32,508 nucleotides of DNA from an uncultured Geobacteraceae bacterium (GTDB lineage Bacteria; Desulfobacterota; Desulfuromonadia; Geobacterales; Pseudopelobacteraceae), in assembly GCA_903925005.1 (NCBI GenBank), contig CAIYDX010000116.1, positions 1 through 32,508 of the forward strand. The letters are read 5' to 3'. Position 1 is the first letter of the stretch, and every line of letters begins with the position of its first letter. The notes beneath the pieces were generated by a model. It had not been told where the DNA came from. It searched no databases and was given only the letters and a program-made list of their open reading frames with translations. Of this stretch, positions 23,619 through 32,414 are shown in pieces. Made by a program: the position numbers and the translations under genes.

Positions 23619-24149
23619 TCAGGGCATCAACCCCCGTACATCCACCGGCCTGTTTTCCTCAACCCCGGTTCCGCGAGGCTGGGTTATGCCGATACCGGCC
23701 AGACGGTAGAAATTGTAATCCGGCGACTTGCCGCAGCCGTCGATCAACAGATCTTCCTTTTCGTAGAGCAGATCCATGATATCACGCTTGCACATCTCAA
23801 AATCGGGAGTCATCTGAATGGCCAGGGTCGGGCAGGCCTCGGCGCAGAGGCCGCAGAAGATGCAGCGCGAAAAATTAATTCTGAACCATTCCGCATAACG
23901 CCGGCCATTGGCCTCCTCCGCCGGCTGCATCGAGATGCAGTCCACCGGGCAGGCCGCCGAGCAGAGCTGGCAAGCCACGCAGCGCTCGCCGCCGTCCGGA
24001 TCGCGGGTCAACACGATGCGGGCCCGGTAGCGGGGATACGGCTGACGCTTCTCCTCCGGATACTGGATCGTGACCGGTCTCCGGAAGATATGCTTCCAGG
24101 TGGTCCACATCCCGATCAGAAGCGCGTATATGTCGGATAAAATCTTCAT
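23619..24149 (-). CDS. nuoI: NADH:quinone oxidoreductase subunit I (2x[4Fe-4S])
   Basis: A 176-residue peripheral-arm subunit carrying clusters N6a and N6b. The two ferredoxin motifs are complete: C57, C60, C63, C67 ([15 protein letters not shown]) and C96, C99, C102, C106 ([13 protein letters not shown]). An N-terminal amphipathic helix ([15 protein letters not shown]) anchors it to the membrane arm. It passes electrons from NuoG to the N2 cluster of the NuoB domain. It overlaps nuoH by 4 nt. Confidence 0.96.
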   Translation of the reverse strand: MKILSDIYALLIGMWTTWKHIFRRPVTIQYPEEKRQPYPRYRARIVLTRDPDGGERCVACQLCSAACPVDCISMQPAEEANGRRYAEWFRINFSRCIFCGLCAEACPTLAIQMTPDFEMCKRDIMDLLYEKEDLLIDGCGKSPDYNFYRLAGIGITQPRGTGVEENRPVDVRGLMP

Positions 24150-25138
24150 TTACTTAGCACCAAAAACCACCCGGTCGCCAGGATGTTCAGCAGGGCCAGC
24201 GGCGTCAACACTTTCCAGCCGAAATGCATCAACTGATCGTAGCGTAATCTCGGAAGCGTACCGCGCATCCAGATAAAGAGAAAGGCAAAGGCCAACACCT
24301 TGCCGGCAAACCAGACTACGGGCGGAAACCACGGCCCATGCCACCCCCCCAGAAAAAACGTCGCAGCCAGCCCCCCCAGCACGATGATATTGATGTACTC
24401 CCCCACAAAGAAGAGTCCGAAGCGCATGCCGGAGTATTCGGTGTGAAAACCGGCCACCAGTTCCCCCTCCGCCTCAGGGAGATCGAAGGGGATGCGCTTG
24501 CACTCGGCGGCGATGCTGATCAGGAAGATCACGAACGCCAGCGGTTGATAGACGATAAACCAGCATCCCGACTGGGCGTTGACGATATCCGAAAGCCGGA
24601 AAGAGCGGGCCAGCATCACCACCGGCACCAATGAGAGTCCCATGGATAGTTCGTAGGAGATCAGCTGGGCCAGCCCGCGAATGCTCCCCAGCAGGGCATA
24701 TTTGGAATTCGAGGCCCAGCCCCCCAGCGCTACGCCATAAACAGCAATGGCGGAGAGCGCCATGAACAGCAACAGTCCAACGTTCAGGTCGGCCACCTGC
24801 AACGATACCGCATGGCCGAAGAGCGTCAATGGCGCGCCGAAAGGAATCACGGCAAAGATCATGATGGCCGGAATGGCCGCCATGGCGGGGGCCAGATAAA
24901 AGAGCCATTTGTCCGCGCCGGCAGGGCGGAAATCTTCCTTGGTCAACAGTTTGATCAGATCGGCCAGCGGCTGCAACAACCCGAAGGGGCCGACCCGATT
25001 AGGCCCTTTGCGATCCTGGATCCAGGCCAGTACCTTCCGTTCGGCAAACACCAGATAGGCCGCCAGGGTCAGAATCACAAAGAAGACCAGCGCGATCTTG
25101 GCCAGCATCAAGGCTATGTCAATCGGATCACAGATCAT
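24146..25138 (-). CDS. nuoH: NADH:quinone oxidoreductase subunit H
   Basis: A 330-residue membrane subunit that forms the quinone chamber with the NuoB and NuoD domains. It has about eight helices and the family signatures [19 protein letters not shown] and [20 protein letters not shown] followed by [13 protein letters not shown], including the charged E-channel residues. The ATG at 25138 lies inside the end of nuoG (11-nt overlap). Confidence 0.96.
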   Translation of the reverse strand: MICDPIDIALMLAKIALVFFVILTLAAYLVFAERKVLAWIQDRKGPNRVGPFGLLQPLADLIKLLTKEDFRPAGADKWLFYLAPAMAAIPAIMIFAVIPFGAPLTLFGHAVSLQVADLNVGLLLFMALSAIAVYGVALGGWASNSKYALLGSIRGLAQLISYELSMGLSLVPVVMLARSFRLSDIVNAQSGCWFIVYQPLAFVIFLISIAAECKRIPFDLPEAEGELVAGFHTEYSGMRFGLFFVGEYINIIVLGGLAATFFLGGWHGPWFPPVVWFAGKVLAFAFLFIWMRGTLPRLRYDQLMHFGWKVLTPLALLNILATGWFLVLSK

Positions 25139-27131
25139 GGATCAAGACCCCTTCGCTTTCCGCATCAAGCTTCCGCAACTGTTCCCATTGGCCGGAAAGC
25201 GGCTCGGCAATCTGCTCGCCACCCAACCCCTCAATGATTCCGGCCACCACCTGCCAGGCCGGCCGCGCTTCGCCTCCCGGCGGAACGGTGCGATGACAAT
25301 GGGGCGGATGGCCTGCCGGATCAAGCCCCTTGATCGGAATCCCAGGGTTCATTACTTTTTTGAAACGCTGGGCCCGCCCTTCGTGATTGATATAGGTGCC
25401 GTCCATCTCCACCCAGGCCGTGGTCGGAATAACGACCTGCGCAGCCTGAACAGCGGCGGTCATACGCCAGTCCAGCGCCGCCACAAACGGAATCCCCTCC
25501 AGTAACCGTTCCGGAATATCGGCTTCAACGGCAATGATCCCCTTGATGACTCCGTCAGCCAACGCTTCTTCCAGGCTGATCGCGCCGTGCTCACGCGACA
25601 GGAGCGCTGCGGCAAAGCTGTTGGCGGCAGGGAAGAGGCAGGCCAGCCGCAGGTTATTATTATGTCCCCCCTCCCTTGACGGGAGGACCCTCTGGGGCTT
25701 AAAGGGGTTAGGGGGTGGGTGAAGCTGCAACATGCTGGTGTCATGCCGACCTCCCCCCCACCCTAACCCTCCCCCGCAAGGGGGGAAGGAACTTAATAGT
25801 TCTCCTGCATGAGGCCCGGCAGTGCCGCATATAATCACCGGATTCGCAGCCTCGGCCAGCGGCACGGCATCCAGTCCGGCGACCGGGATGAACTCGCACG
25901 GCAAATCGATTCCGCCGCCGACAACATACACCCTGGCGCCGTTTCTCCAGGCCTGACGGACCGCCAGGGCCATCATCGGCGCCTCCTGCAGAGGATCACA
26001 GTCGAGTATTACGATACAGTCGGCCTCCCTGACATCCCGCTGCGAAGCGCTGCTCCCTGATGAAAGGAGCTCGTGGAGTAAACGTGTCCGCCCCTCATCC
26101 TCCTGACCGGAGAAGTAGCAGAGTACTCCGGCGACAGACAGGGCCAGCAGCGGCAGAAGCGCGGCCGCTTCCAACGCCAGTTGCGCGGAACCGACCACGG
26201 CGATGCTGCCGGGGCCGTAGAGCTCCGCCACTTCACCAAGCCGCAGCAACAGAGTTTCCAGCGCCTCGTCACGGCTCGTTTCTCTGCCATCCACCTTTGG
26301 AGTACGTGGACGCTGCGGATCGTTTACCGCACTGTTTGAGAAACGTCCCCGGTCGCAGAGGAACCAACCGCTTACCGCATCATTAGTGCGAGCAACCGTT
26401 TTGAGCAGTTCCCGGTAGCGCGCTACCGGAGTCGTGTTACACCCCAGCGAGCAGTGGGGACAGATGGAGGGGGCCATGTCGTAGTCCCAGTACCGGGCGC
26501 GAAAACGGGCGGTCTTGTCGGTGAATACCCCGGTCGGACAGATGTCCACCAAGTTGCCGGAGAAAGGAGATTCCAGTTGCCCATCGTTGAAGCGACCGAA
26601 GTAGACCCGCCCGGCGCTCCCCATCACGCCGAAGTCGGTGCCACCGGCATACTCCTGATAAAAGCGGACGCAGCGGTAACACTGGATGCAGCGGTTCATT
26701 TCATGTTCAATATACGGCCCCAGATCCTGGTTGCTGTGGGTCCGCTTTTTGCCGTTGTAGCGCCGGATACCATGCCCGCCGGCAATCGTATAGTCCTGGA
26801 GCTGGCATTCCCCCCCCTCGTCGCAGACAGGGCAATCGTGGGGGTGGTTGATCATCAGCCATTCGATGACCAGGCGCCGCATCGCCACCGCTTCGGAATC
26901 GGTGGTTGATACCACCATACCGTCCTGGGCCGGCAGCATGCAGGACATCTGGATCCCCTTTACCGGACCGTCCAGCATTTTGACGGCGCAGACCCGGCAG
27001 GCGCCAGCCTTTCCGAGCGCCGGATGCCAGCAGAAATGCGGGATCGGTATATCCACGGACCGGGCCGCTTCCAGCACGGTTGTCCCTTCGGGCACTTCTA
27101 CAGTTATGTCATCTATGATCAGTTTCGGCAT
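25128..27131 (-). CDS. nuoG: NADH:quinone oxidoreductase subunit G, with an internal repeat-encoded insertion
   Basis: A 667-residue iron-sulfur subunit. The [2Fe-2S] ligands are C34, C45, C48 and C64; the H96-C100-C103-C109 set (NHPHDCPVCDEGGECQLQD) binds N5, and CIQCYRCVRFYQEYAG binds N4. The CPHCSLGCN motif with a later LCDRGRF looks like the extra N7 cluster site found in some bacteria. The C-terminal part is a molybdopterin-oxidoreductase-like domain without obvious cofactor. Residues about 446-490 (from FPPCGGGLGWGGG to PSREGGHNN) are low-complexity and encoded by a palindromic repeat. I chose ATG 27131 (MPKLIIDD); a GTG at 27137 is an alternative. It overlaps nuoF by 13 nt. Confidence 0.95.
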   Translation of the reverse strand: MPKLIIDDITVEVPEGTTVLEAARSVDIPIPHFCWHPALGKAGACRVCAVKMLDGPVKGIQMSCMLPAQDGMVVSTTDSEAVAMRRLVIEWLMINHPHDCPVCDEGGECQLQDYTIAGGHGIRRYNGKKRTHSNQDLGPYIEHEMNRCIQCYRCVRFYQEYAGGTDFGVMGSAGRVYFGRFNDGQLESPFSGNLVDICPTGVFTDKTARFRARYWDYDMAPSICPHCSLGCNTTPVARYRELLKTVARTNDAVSGWFLCDRGRFSNSAVNDPQRPRTPKVDGRETSRDEALETLLLRLGEVAELYGPGSIAVVGSAQLALEAAALLPLLALSVAGVLCYFSGQEDEGRTRLLHELLSSGSSASQRDVREADCIVILDCDPLQEAPMMALAVRQAWRNGARVYVVGGGIDLPCEFIPVAGLDAVPLAEAANPVIICGTAGPHAGELLSSFPPCGGGLGWGGGRHDTSMLQLHPPPNPFKPQRVLPSREGGHNNNLRLACLFPAANSFAAALLSREHGAISLEEALADGVIKGIIAVEADIPERLLEGIPFVAALDWRMTAAVQAAQVVIPTTAWVEMDGTYINHEGRAQRFKKVMNPGIPIKGLDPAGHPPHCHRTVPPGGEARPAWQVVAGIIEGLGGEQIAEPLSGQWEQLRKLDAESEGVLIHDL
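25660..25798. repeat. Compound palindromic repeat translated in frame inside nuoG
   Basis: About 139 bp with two opposed G/C-run halves. The left half (25665-25720) has CCTCCCTTGACGGGAGG and then the core CCCTCTGGGGCTTAAAGGGG. The right half (25749-25790) has CACCCTAACCCTCCCCCGCA followed by AGGGGGGAAGG. It adds about 45 codons to nuoG with no stop. The core matches the nuoL repeat at 21478. Confidence 0.75.
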
Positions 27132-28384
27132 GGACACTTCCCGGTAACAATATGCTCCCTGATCTCATCCTCGAAGTGCATGAGCAGCCCCTCCACCGGC
27201 CCCATGGCTCCTGGCGCCAGAGCGCAGAAGGCATAATTCAGGTACTGGACATGCTCTCGCAGGATAGCGATATGTTCTTCACTCCCTCTGCCGGACTCGA
27301 TGCATTCCAGCAGATGGACCACGAAGGGGAGTCCTTCACGGCACGGGGTACACCAACCGCACGATTCCCGGGCGTAAAAGCGCACCAGATTCAGGGTCGC
27401 CGCCACCATGCATGTGGATTGGTCGAAGACAACGATGCCGCCGGTCCCGAGCCGCGAACCGGCCTTGGCTACCGGATCGAAATCCATCGGCAGATCCCGG
27501 TGCGCGGCGGTCAGGTAGTGGGTTGACGCCCCCCCCGGCAGGCAGGCCTTGAAGCTGCTCCCCGGCCGCATGCCGCCGCAAGGGCCGTCGATGATCTCCC
27601 CCAGCTTCATCCCGAGCGGCAGTTCAAAACAGGCCGGGTTGACCACATGACCGCTAACGCAAAACAGCTTCATCCCCGACGCCTCGGACGTTGCAGCCGT
27701 CCCCTTGAACCATTCCGGGCCGTTCGCAATGATATACGGGACATTGGCAAGACTCTCGACATTGTTGACCACGGTCGGGCCGCCCCACAGCCCCTTGACC
27801 GCCGGAAAGGGGGGCTTGGCGCGCGGGTTGGCCCGTTTCCCTTCCAGAGCGTTGATCAGGGCGGTCTCCTCGCCGCAGATATAACGCCCGGCCGAGACAT
27901 GCACATTGATATCGCAGGAAAAACCGCTCCCCTGAATATCTTCCCCCAGCAGCCCGGTAGCCGTGGCCTCGGCGATGGCGCGGCGCAGGTTGGCGGCGGC
28001 CTGTTCATAGCCCCGGCGAATGAAGATGAAGGAGTGACGGACGCCGATGGCATAGCAGGCCAAAGCCATCCCTTCCACAAGAGAGTAGGGATTGGCCTCC
28101 AGCAGCACCCGGTCCTTGTAGGTGCCCGGCTCCATCTCGTCGCAGTTGCAGATCAGCCAGCGCGGTCCCGGCAGGTTTCGCGGCACGAAGGACCACTTCT
28201 TCCCGGTCGGAAAACCGGCCCCGCCGCGTCCCCGCATTCCTGAATCTATCACCGCCTGCTGCACTTCGTCGGGCGACATGGAGGAGAGCGCCTTTTTCAA
28301 TGCGACAAAGCCCCCGTCATCCTGATATTCGGCAAAGGTGACAGAGCGGCCCGGTCGGTTATGTTTGAAGAGGATCTGTTCCAT
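27119..28384 (-). CDS. nuoF: NADH:quinone oxidoreductase subunit F (NADH/FMN-binding)
   Basis: A 421-residue subunit that oxidises NADH through FMN and passes electrons to cluster N3. The nucleotide site is MRGRGGAGFPTGKKW (about 50-64), the FMN region includes CNCDEMEPGTYKDR, and the [4Fe-4S] ligands are C342, C345, C348 (ESCGWCTPCREG) and C387 (NYAFCALAPG). The ATG directly follows the nuoE stop (TGA-ATG). The end overlaps nuoG. Its full diaphorase motifs imply NADH is the electron donor, unlike the nuoF-less complexes. Confidence 0.96.
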   Translation of the reverse strand: MEQILFKHNRPGRSVTFAEYQDDGGFVALKKALSSMSPDEVQQAVIDSGMRGRGGAGFPTGKKWSFVPRNLPGPRWLICNCDEMEPGTYKDRVLLEANPYSLVEGMALACYAIGVRHSFIFIRRGYEQAAANLRRAIAEATATGLLGEDIQGSGFSCDINVHVSAGRYICGEETALINALEGKRANPRAKPPFPAVKGLWGGPTVVNNVESLANVPYIIANGPEWFKGTAATSEASGMKLFCVSGHVVNPACFELPLGMKLGEIIDGPCGGMRPGSSFKACLPGGASTHYLTAAHRDLPMDFDPVAKAGSRLGTGGIVVFDQSTCMVAATLNLVRFYARESCGWCTPCREGLPFVVHLLECIESGRGSEEHIAILREHVQYLNYAFCALAPGAMGPVEGLLMHFEDEIREHIVTGKCPCRN

Positions 28385-28858
28385 TCAACTGTCCCGGCGC
28401 TCTTTGTTCAGTATTTCAACAGCACTCTCAACAGTCACCCCGCCATAAATAGTATCGCCGATCATCATCGTCGGCGCCTGGCCGCAGTTGCCCAGACAGC
28501 AGCAGGGGAGCAGAGTAAATTCGCCATCCGGGGTCGTCCCGCCCACTCCGATACCGAGCAGTCCGACAATATGCTCCAGCAGACTTTCGCCCCCCATGGC
28601 CCAGCAAGAGATGGAGTCGCAGACATGGATCACTCGCCGCCCGACCGGTCTGCGATAAATCATCTCGTAAAAGGTCGCCAGCTCCTCCACCTGCAGCGGC
28701 GAAAGCCCCAGCAGTTCACCCGCCTCACTGACCGCCTCGTCAGTCAGCCAGCCGTAGTGAGCCTGGAGCGCCTTCATCACATCGACAGCCGCCTCGCGGT
28801 TGGTGATGGCGAAGGCGATACGGTTTTGGAGGTCAGTTTTAAGTTCTGATGGGATCAT
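28385..28858 (-). CDS. nuoE: NADH:quinone oxidoreductase subunit E ([2Fe-2S])
   Basis: A 157-residue thioredoxin-fold subunit with cluster N1a ligands C80 and C85 (HVCDSISCW), C121 and C125 (CLGNC). The N-terminal helical bundle (GWLTDEAVSEAGELLGLSPL) is typical. It lies 5 nt after nuoBCD and abuts nuoF. With nuoF and nuoG it completes the NADH dehydrogenase module. Confidence 0.95.
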   Translation of the reverse strand: MIPSELKTDLQNRIAFAITNREAAVDVMKALQAHYGWLTDEAVSEAGELLGLSPLQVEELATFYEMIYRRPVGRRVIHVCDSISCWAMGGESLLEHIVGLLGIGVGGTTPDGEFTLLPCCCLGNCGQAPTMMIGDTIYGGVTVESAVEILNKERRDS

Positions 28859-28863
28859 GATGC

Positions 28864-31236
28864 TTACCTGTCTAAATCCGCTAAGACAAAATCTATCGAC
28901 CCTAATATCGCCAGGAAATCCCCCAGCAGCCAGCCGCGGCTCATGACCGGCAGTGCCTGGATATGGGGGAAACTGGGGGTTTTGATCCGCACCCGATAGG
29001 GGATGTTCAAGCCATCCGAAACAACAAAATAGCCGTTTTCCCCTTTCGGGGCCTCGATGGCGCTGTAGTTCTCCCCCTTCGGCGCGGACATGCCGCGGGT
29101 GCTGTTGACGAAGTGATGAATCAACGATTCGATGTCATGCAGGGCATCTTGCTTCTGCGGCAGCACATAGCGGTAGTCGTCGGTCATCCAGCGTCCGGCT
29201 GGCATATTATCGAGACATTGCCGGACGATGCGGAGCGACTGGTGGATCTCCTCCATGCGCACCTGGTACCGCGCCCAGCAGTCGCCACCTTCAGCGGTCG
29301 GTATATCGAAGTCGAACCGGTCGTAGCCGGAATACGGCATCTTCCTCCGCAGATCCCACTCCATGCCGCACGCCCGCAGATTCGGGCCGGACAGCCCCCA
29401 TTCCATCGCGTCCTCCAGGGTGATCGCGCCGACCCCTTTCAACCTTGCGATAAAGATCGGGTTCCTGTCCAGCAGGGTATGGTACTCCTTCAACCGAGCC
29501 GGCATCCAGGCGAGAAAATCCCGCACCGGCTGTTCCCAGCCCTCCGGCAGGTCTTCGGCCACGCCGCCGATGCGGAACCAGGCCGGATGCATCCTGCCTC
29601 CGGTGATCATTTCGACGATGTCGAAGATCTTTTCCCGATCGGTAAAGGTGTAGAAAACCGGCGTCATCGCGCCGATATCGGCGGTAAAGGTGCCGAGCCA
29701 GACCAGATGATTGGCGATTCGGAACAGTTCGGCCAGCATGACGCGAATCACCTCGGCCCGCTCCGGCACCATGATACCGCAGAGCCGTTCGACCGAATGG
29801 CAGTAGGCCAGGTTGTTCTGCACCCCGGAGAGATAGTCGATACGGTCGGTATAGGGGATGAACTGGTTCCACTGCTGGCGTTCGGCGATCTTTTCCGCCC
29901 CGCGATGGTGATAACCGATATCGCTCTCCATATCGACGATCTCTTCACCATCCAGCTTCAGCATGCAGCGGATGATGCCGTGAGTGCCGGGATGCTGCGG
30001 CCCCAGATTGAGGATGAGGCTGTCCGGATCGTTAGTGTTGAAGAACTGCTCCGCCGGCAGCGACTGGAAGCGGCGGGCATCGTCAAGGGTGTAGGGGGGC
30101 ATCTCGGTGGCCCGGAAAGGGTGCGACTTGCGCAGCGGATGCCCCTCCCAGTCATGCGGCATCAGAATGCGCCGCAGGTTGGGATGACCGCTGAAGCGGA
30201 GCCCGTACATGTCGTAGACCTCGCGTTCGTACCAGTCGGCATTGGCAAAAACTCGGCTCACACTGGGGAGCGGGGTGGCATCGTCCGGCAACTCGGTCTT
30301 GATGCGGATGTGGCCGGGGATGTCGAAGTTGAGCAGGTGGTAATTGACACTGAACGCCTTGAACTGTTCCGGGGCACGGCGGCAGGATTCATCGACGCAG
30401 GCGATATCCTCCAGGCGCCTGAACGGGGCGGTGGTGCGGCTTTTCAGGCTGCGCAGCACATCGGGGAGCAGTTCCGGCCGGACCCGATAGGTGAGCATGT
30501 CGGTGGCGGCCTCATCGCGCCGGACGCTGTCACCGAAACGCTCCTCCAGCTCGCCATTCATTCCGAAGTCGGGATAGGCATGTTTCGGTGCCGGTGGGCG
30601 CCACATCTCGTCGCTGCGCGGCAGCCATTCGCGGGGATGGCCGACCGAAACGCCACGGATGGCGGTTCCCTCCACTCCGGGCCCACGGGTGTCGCACGTT
30701 TTGGAGACCCCCTCCAACAGCAGCGGTACGGTAGTTCCCTGGCTGCCGCCGGCAAGATGCAGCACCGGCCGGGCCGGGCGTTCCCCGCTTCTTATCTTTT
30801 CCTGCAGCAGCATCAACCCTTGCAGAAAGGCCTCGGGACGTGGTGGACAGCCGGGGATATAGACATCCACCGGCAGGAACTGGTTGACCCCCTGGACAAC
30901 GCTGTAGACATCGTACATGCCGCCGGAGTTGGAACAACTTCCCATGGAGACCACCCAGCGCGGCTCGGCCATCTGCTCGTACAGGCGCAGGATATTAGGG
31001 GCCATCTTGCGAAAAGGGGTACCGGCAATCACCATAAGGTCCGCTTCGCGCGGGGTGCCGCGCAAGACTTCAGCGCCGAATCGGGAGACATCGTAACGCG
31101 AGGTGAACGAAGTCATCATCTCGACGAAACAGCAGGAGAGCCCGAAAAACATCGGCCAGAGCGAGTTCGCCCGCCCCCAGTTGATCAGGTCGTCCAGATT
31201 TGTCAGCAGAATATTGTCAGGAATTTCCTGATTCAT
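28864..31236 (-). CDS. nuoBCD: Fused NADH:quinone oxidoreductase subunits B, C and D
   Basis: A single 790-residue frame joins three normally separate subunits. The NuoB domain (about 1-150) binds cluster N2 through C35, C36, C101 and C130 ([23 protein letters not shown]). A linker of about 80 residues (150-230) has no recognised fold. The NuoC domain (about 230-385) has the signature [18 protein letters not shown]. The NuoD domain (about 405-790) begins [12 protein letters not shown] and includes the quinone-site histidine region [15 protein letters not shown]. The fusion fixes 1:1:1 stoichiometry at the quinone site. nuoCD fusions are common; B-C-D fusions are known mainly from Geobacter-type complexes. 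It lies 88 nt after nuoA because a repeat intervenes. Confidence 0.95.
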   Translation of the reverse strand: MNQEIPDNILLTNLDDLINWGRANSLWPMFFGLSCCFVEMMTSFTSRYDVSRFGAEVLRGTPREADLMVIAGTPFRKMAPNILRLYEQMAEPRWVVSMGSCSNSGGMYDVYSVVQGVNQFLPVDVYIPGCPPRPEAFLQGLMLLQEKIRSGERPARPVLHLAGGSQGTTVPLLLEGVSKTCDTRGPGVEGTAIRGVSVGHPREWLPRSDEMWRPPAPKHAYPDFGMNGELEERFGDSVRRDEAATDMLTYRVRPELLPDVLRSLKSRTTAPFRRLEDIACVDESCRRAPEQFKAFSVNYHLLNFDIPGHIRIKTELPDDATPLPSVSRVFANADWYEREVYDMYGLRFSGHPNLRRILMPHDWEGHPLRKSHPFRATEMPPYTLDDARRFQSLPAEQFFNTNDPDSLILNLGPQHPGTHGIIRCMLKLDGEEIVDMESDIGYHHRGAEKIAERQQWNQFIPYTDRIDYLSGVQNNLAYCHSVERLCGIMVPERAEVIRVMLAELFRIANHLVWLGTFTADIGAMTPVFYTFTDREKIFDIVEMITGGRMHPAWFRIGGVAEDLPEGWEQPVRDFLAWMPARLKEYHTLLDRNPIFIARLKGVGAITLEDAMEWGLSGPNLRACGMEWDLRRKMPYSGYDRFDFDIPTAEGGDCWARYQVRMEEIHQSLRIVRQCLDNMPAGRWMTDDYRYVLPQKQDALHDIESLIHHFVNSTRGMSAPKGENYSAIEAPKGENGYFVVSDGLNIPYRVRIKTPSFPHIQALPVMSRGWLLGDFLAILGSIDFVLADLDR

Positions 31237-31260
31237 CCGTTACCCCGCACAACATTTTCA

Positions 31261-31368
31261 GAAACGCAAAGTTTTTGCAAGTCGAGGAAGAGCGCGGAGA
31301 CGTAGCATAGCTACGTCGCACAAGCTATTCCGAAGGGTGACGCAGAGATTGCGAAAAATCTGCGTTTC
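31261..31368. repeat. 108-bp palindromic repeat between nuoA and nuoBCD, entering the 3' end of nuoA
   Basis: The ends are inverse copies, GAAACGCAAAGTTTTTGCAA (31261-31280) and TTGCGAAAAATCTGCGTTTC (31349-31368), with 17 of 20 positions matching. A perfect inner hairpin, GACGTAGC-ATA-GCTACGTC, lies at 31299-31317. Its length, symmetry and position suggest a dispersed non-autonomous palindromic element. It encodes the last 14 residues of nuoA. Confidence 0.75.
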
Positions 31369-31741
31369 GTCCTGCTGTTGGTCCCCATTCCAGCCCTCCC
31401 TTAAGCCACAGCCAAGCCAGGCCAAGCAGAAGAGCGACGATGAAAAAAGTGATATGGAGCAGACCGGCCAAACCCAACTGATCCCAAGCCGTAGCCCAGG
31501 TGAAGATGAAGGCGGTTTCCACATCAAAAACTATAAAAAATATGGCAATCAGGTAAAAGGGGACAGAGAGGGGACGGCGCGCGGCTCCGGAAGGGATCAC
31601 GCCCGATTCGTAGGGAAGCTCCTTGTTGCGGTTGGTACTTTTTGCGCCGAGCCACCAGGCGGCAAGCAGCAGACCGCCAATAATTACGACGGTCGCAACG
31701 GTATAGACGATAAGCGGATAAAGTTCAGTGAATTGCTGCAT
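31325..31741 (-). CDS. nuoA: NADH:quinone oxidoreductase subunit A, with a repeat-derived C-terminal tail
   Basis: A 138-residue, three-helix membrane subunit (hydrophobic segments about 10-30, 65-85 and 95-115) with the expected YESGVIP motif and the acidic VFDVETAFIFTWA helix. NuoA normally ends near GGLEW; here it continues with GPTAGRNADFSQSLRHPSE, of which the last 14 residues are encoded by the adjacent palindromic repeat. The ATG at 31741 has only a weak ribosome site. A 10-codon ORF with a good AAGGAG site overlaps its start. It is the first gene of the operon. Confidence 0.92.
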   Translation of the reverse strand: MQQFTELYPLIVYTVATVVIIGGLLLAAWWLGAKSTNRNKELPYESGVIPSGAARRPLSVPFYLIAIFFIVFDVETAFIFTWATAWDQLGLAGLLHITFFIVALLLGLAWLWLKGGLEWGPTAGRNADFSQSLRHPSE

Positions 31742-31757
31742 AGCAGGTAGCTCTCAT
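31725..31757 (-). CDS. Possible 10-codon leader ORF overlapping the nuoA start
   Basis: ATG 31757 is preceded by AAGGAG with 9-nt spacing and opens MRATCYAAIH before a TGA at 31727-31725. The nuoA ATG lies inside it in another frame. It may serve to load ribosomes for nuoA by coupling. This is based only on layout; the peptide itself has no recognisable role. Confidence 0.35.
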   Translation of the reverse strand: MRATCYAAIH

Positions 31758-31794
31758 TGTCGCCGTCTCCTTGCACACTTTATCAAGTGCCCCC

Positions 31795-31823
31795 ACCTTA
31801 TCCCAGCAATACTCTGCTGTCAA
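31795..31823 (-). promoter_or_regulatory. Probable promoter of the nuo operon
   Basis: On the minus strand a perfect TTGACA (31823-31818), a 17-bp spacer and TAAGGT (31800-31795) lie about 55 nt before nuoA. The -10 box is weak (3 of 6), which could point to an activator. A small CACTT/AAGTG hairpin lies downstream. Confidence 0.5.
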
Positions 31824-31874
31824 CGAGCCATATTCGGCAAGAATACTTTCCAGAAGATAACTGTATTTCGAGGT

Positions 31875-32414
31875 TCAGTTGCTTTTGCCGGAATCCAGCA
31901 TCTTTCGAACTGAACTCAAAAGTATCTCCGTCTTTATGGGCTTGGAGAGAAAGGTCACGTTCCCGATTGGGAGTGTCTTCTCTTCGATTATTTCAGCAGC
32001 GTACCCGCTCATAAAAATGGCCGGAATATACACATTCAGCTTATGAATTTCCTCGTATAGCTCGATTCCGTTCATCTTGGGCATGATGACATCGGTTATC
32101 AAAAGTTGGATTGCTTCCCGATTGTCTTTGAATGTAGAGAGAGCGGCTTTGCCATTATCTGCGACAAGCACCCTGTAGCCTAAATCATTCAGATGCAACT
32201 CCGTAATTTTCCGAACATCGGCATCATCATCCACCAGCAATATGGTTTCATCCCCTTTGGGAATGGTTTTGTAACTCAGTTCAGGCTGTTCTCTCTGCAG
32301 TGGCTGATCCAGAAGCGGCAGATAAATCCGGAATGTTGTTCCGAGTCCTTTCTCGCTGTACACATTGATTTTTCCCGAGTGCTTTGTGATGATACCGTGA
32401 ACTATGTGTCCTTG
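31875..32414 (-). pseudogene. Truncated hybrid histidine kinase: end of HATPase domain plus receiver domain
   Basis: The minus strand reads VHGIITKHSGKINVYSEKG then GLGTTFRIYLPL, the final part of a histidine-kinase ATPase domain, followed by a linker and a CheY-like receiver (ILLVDDDADVRKI, phospho-acceptor aspartate in LLITDVIMPKMNG, conserved MSGYA, and lysine in FLSKPI). An in-frame TGA at 32417-32415 ends the homology, and no kinase sequence (H box, N and G1 boxes) is found upstream in any frame within the window. A GTG at 32363 could start a receiver-only protein of 162 residues, but it lies inside the HATPase motif and lacks a clear ribosome site. It is most likely a remnant of a PAS/hybrid kinase. 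Its 3' end is 133 nt before nuoA. Confidence 0.75.

Noticed and set aside
25660-25798. Frameshift or pseudogene in nuoG at the low-complexity stretch
   Set aside because: The frame stays open with conserved NuoG-like sequence on both sides, so it is an in-frame insertion and not a break.
28963-31305. 780-codon plus-strand frame
   Set aside because: Antisense shadow of nuoBCD; a long open frame arises from codon bias, and the minus strand holds the conserved subunits.
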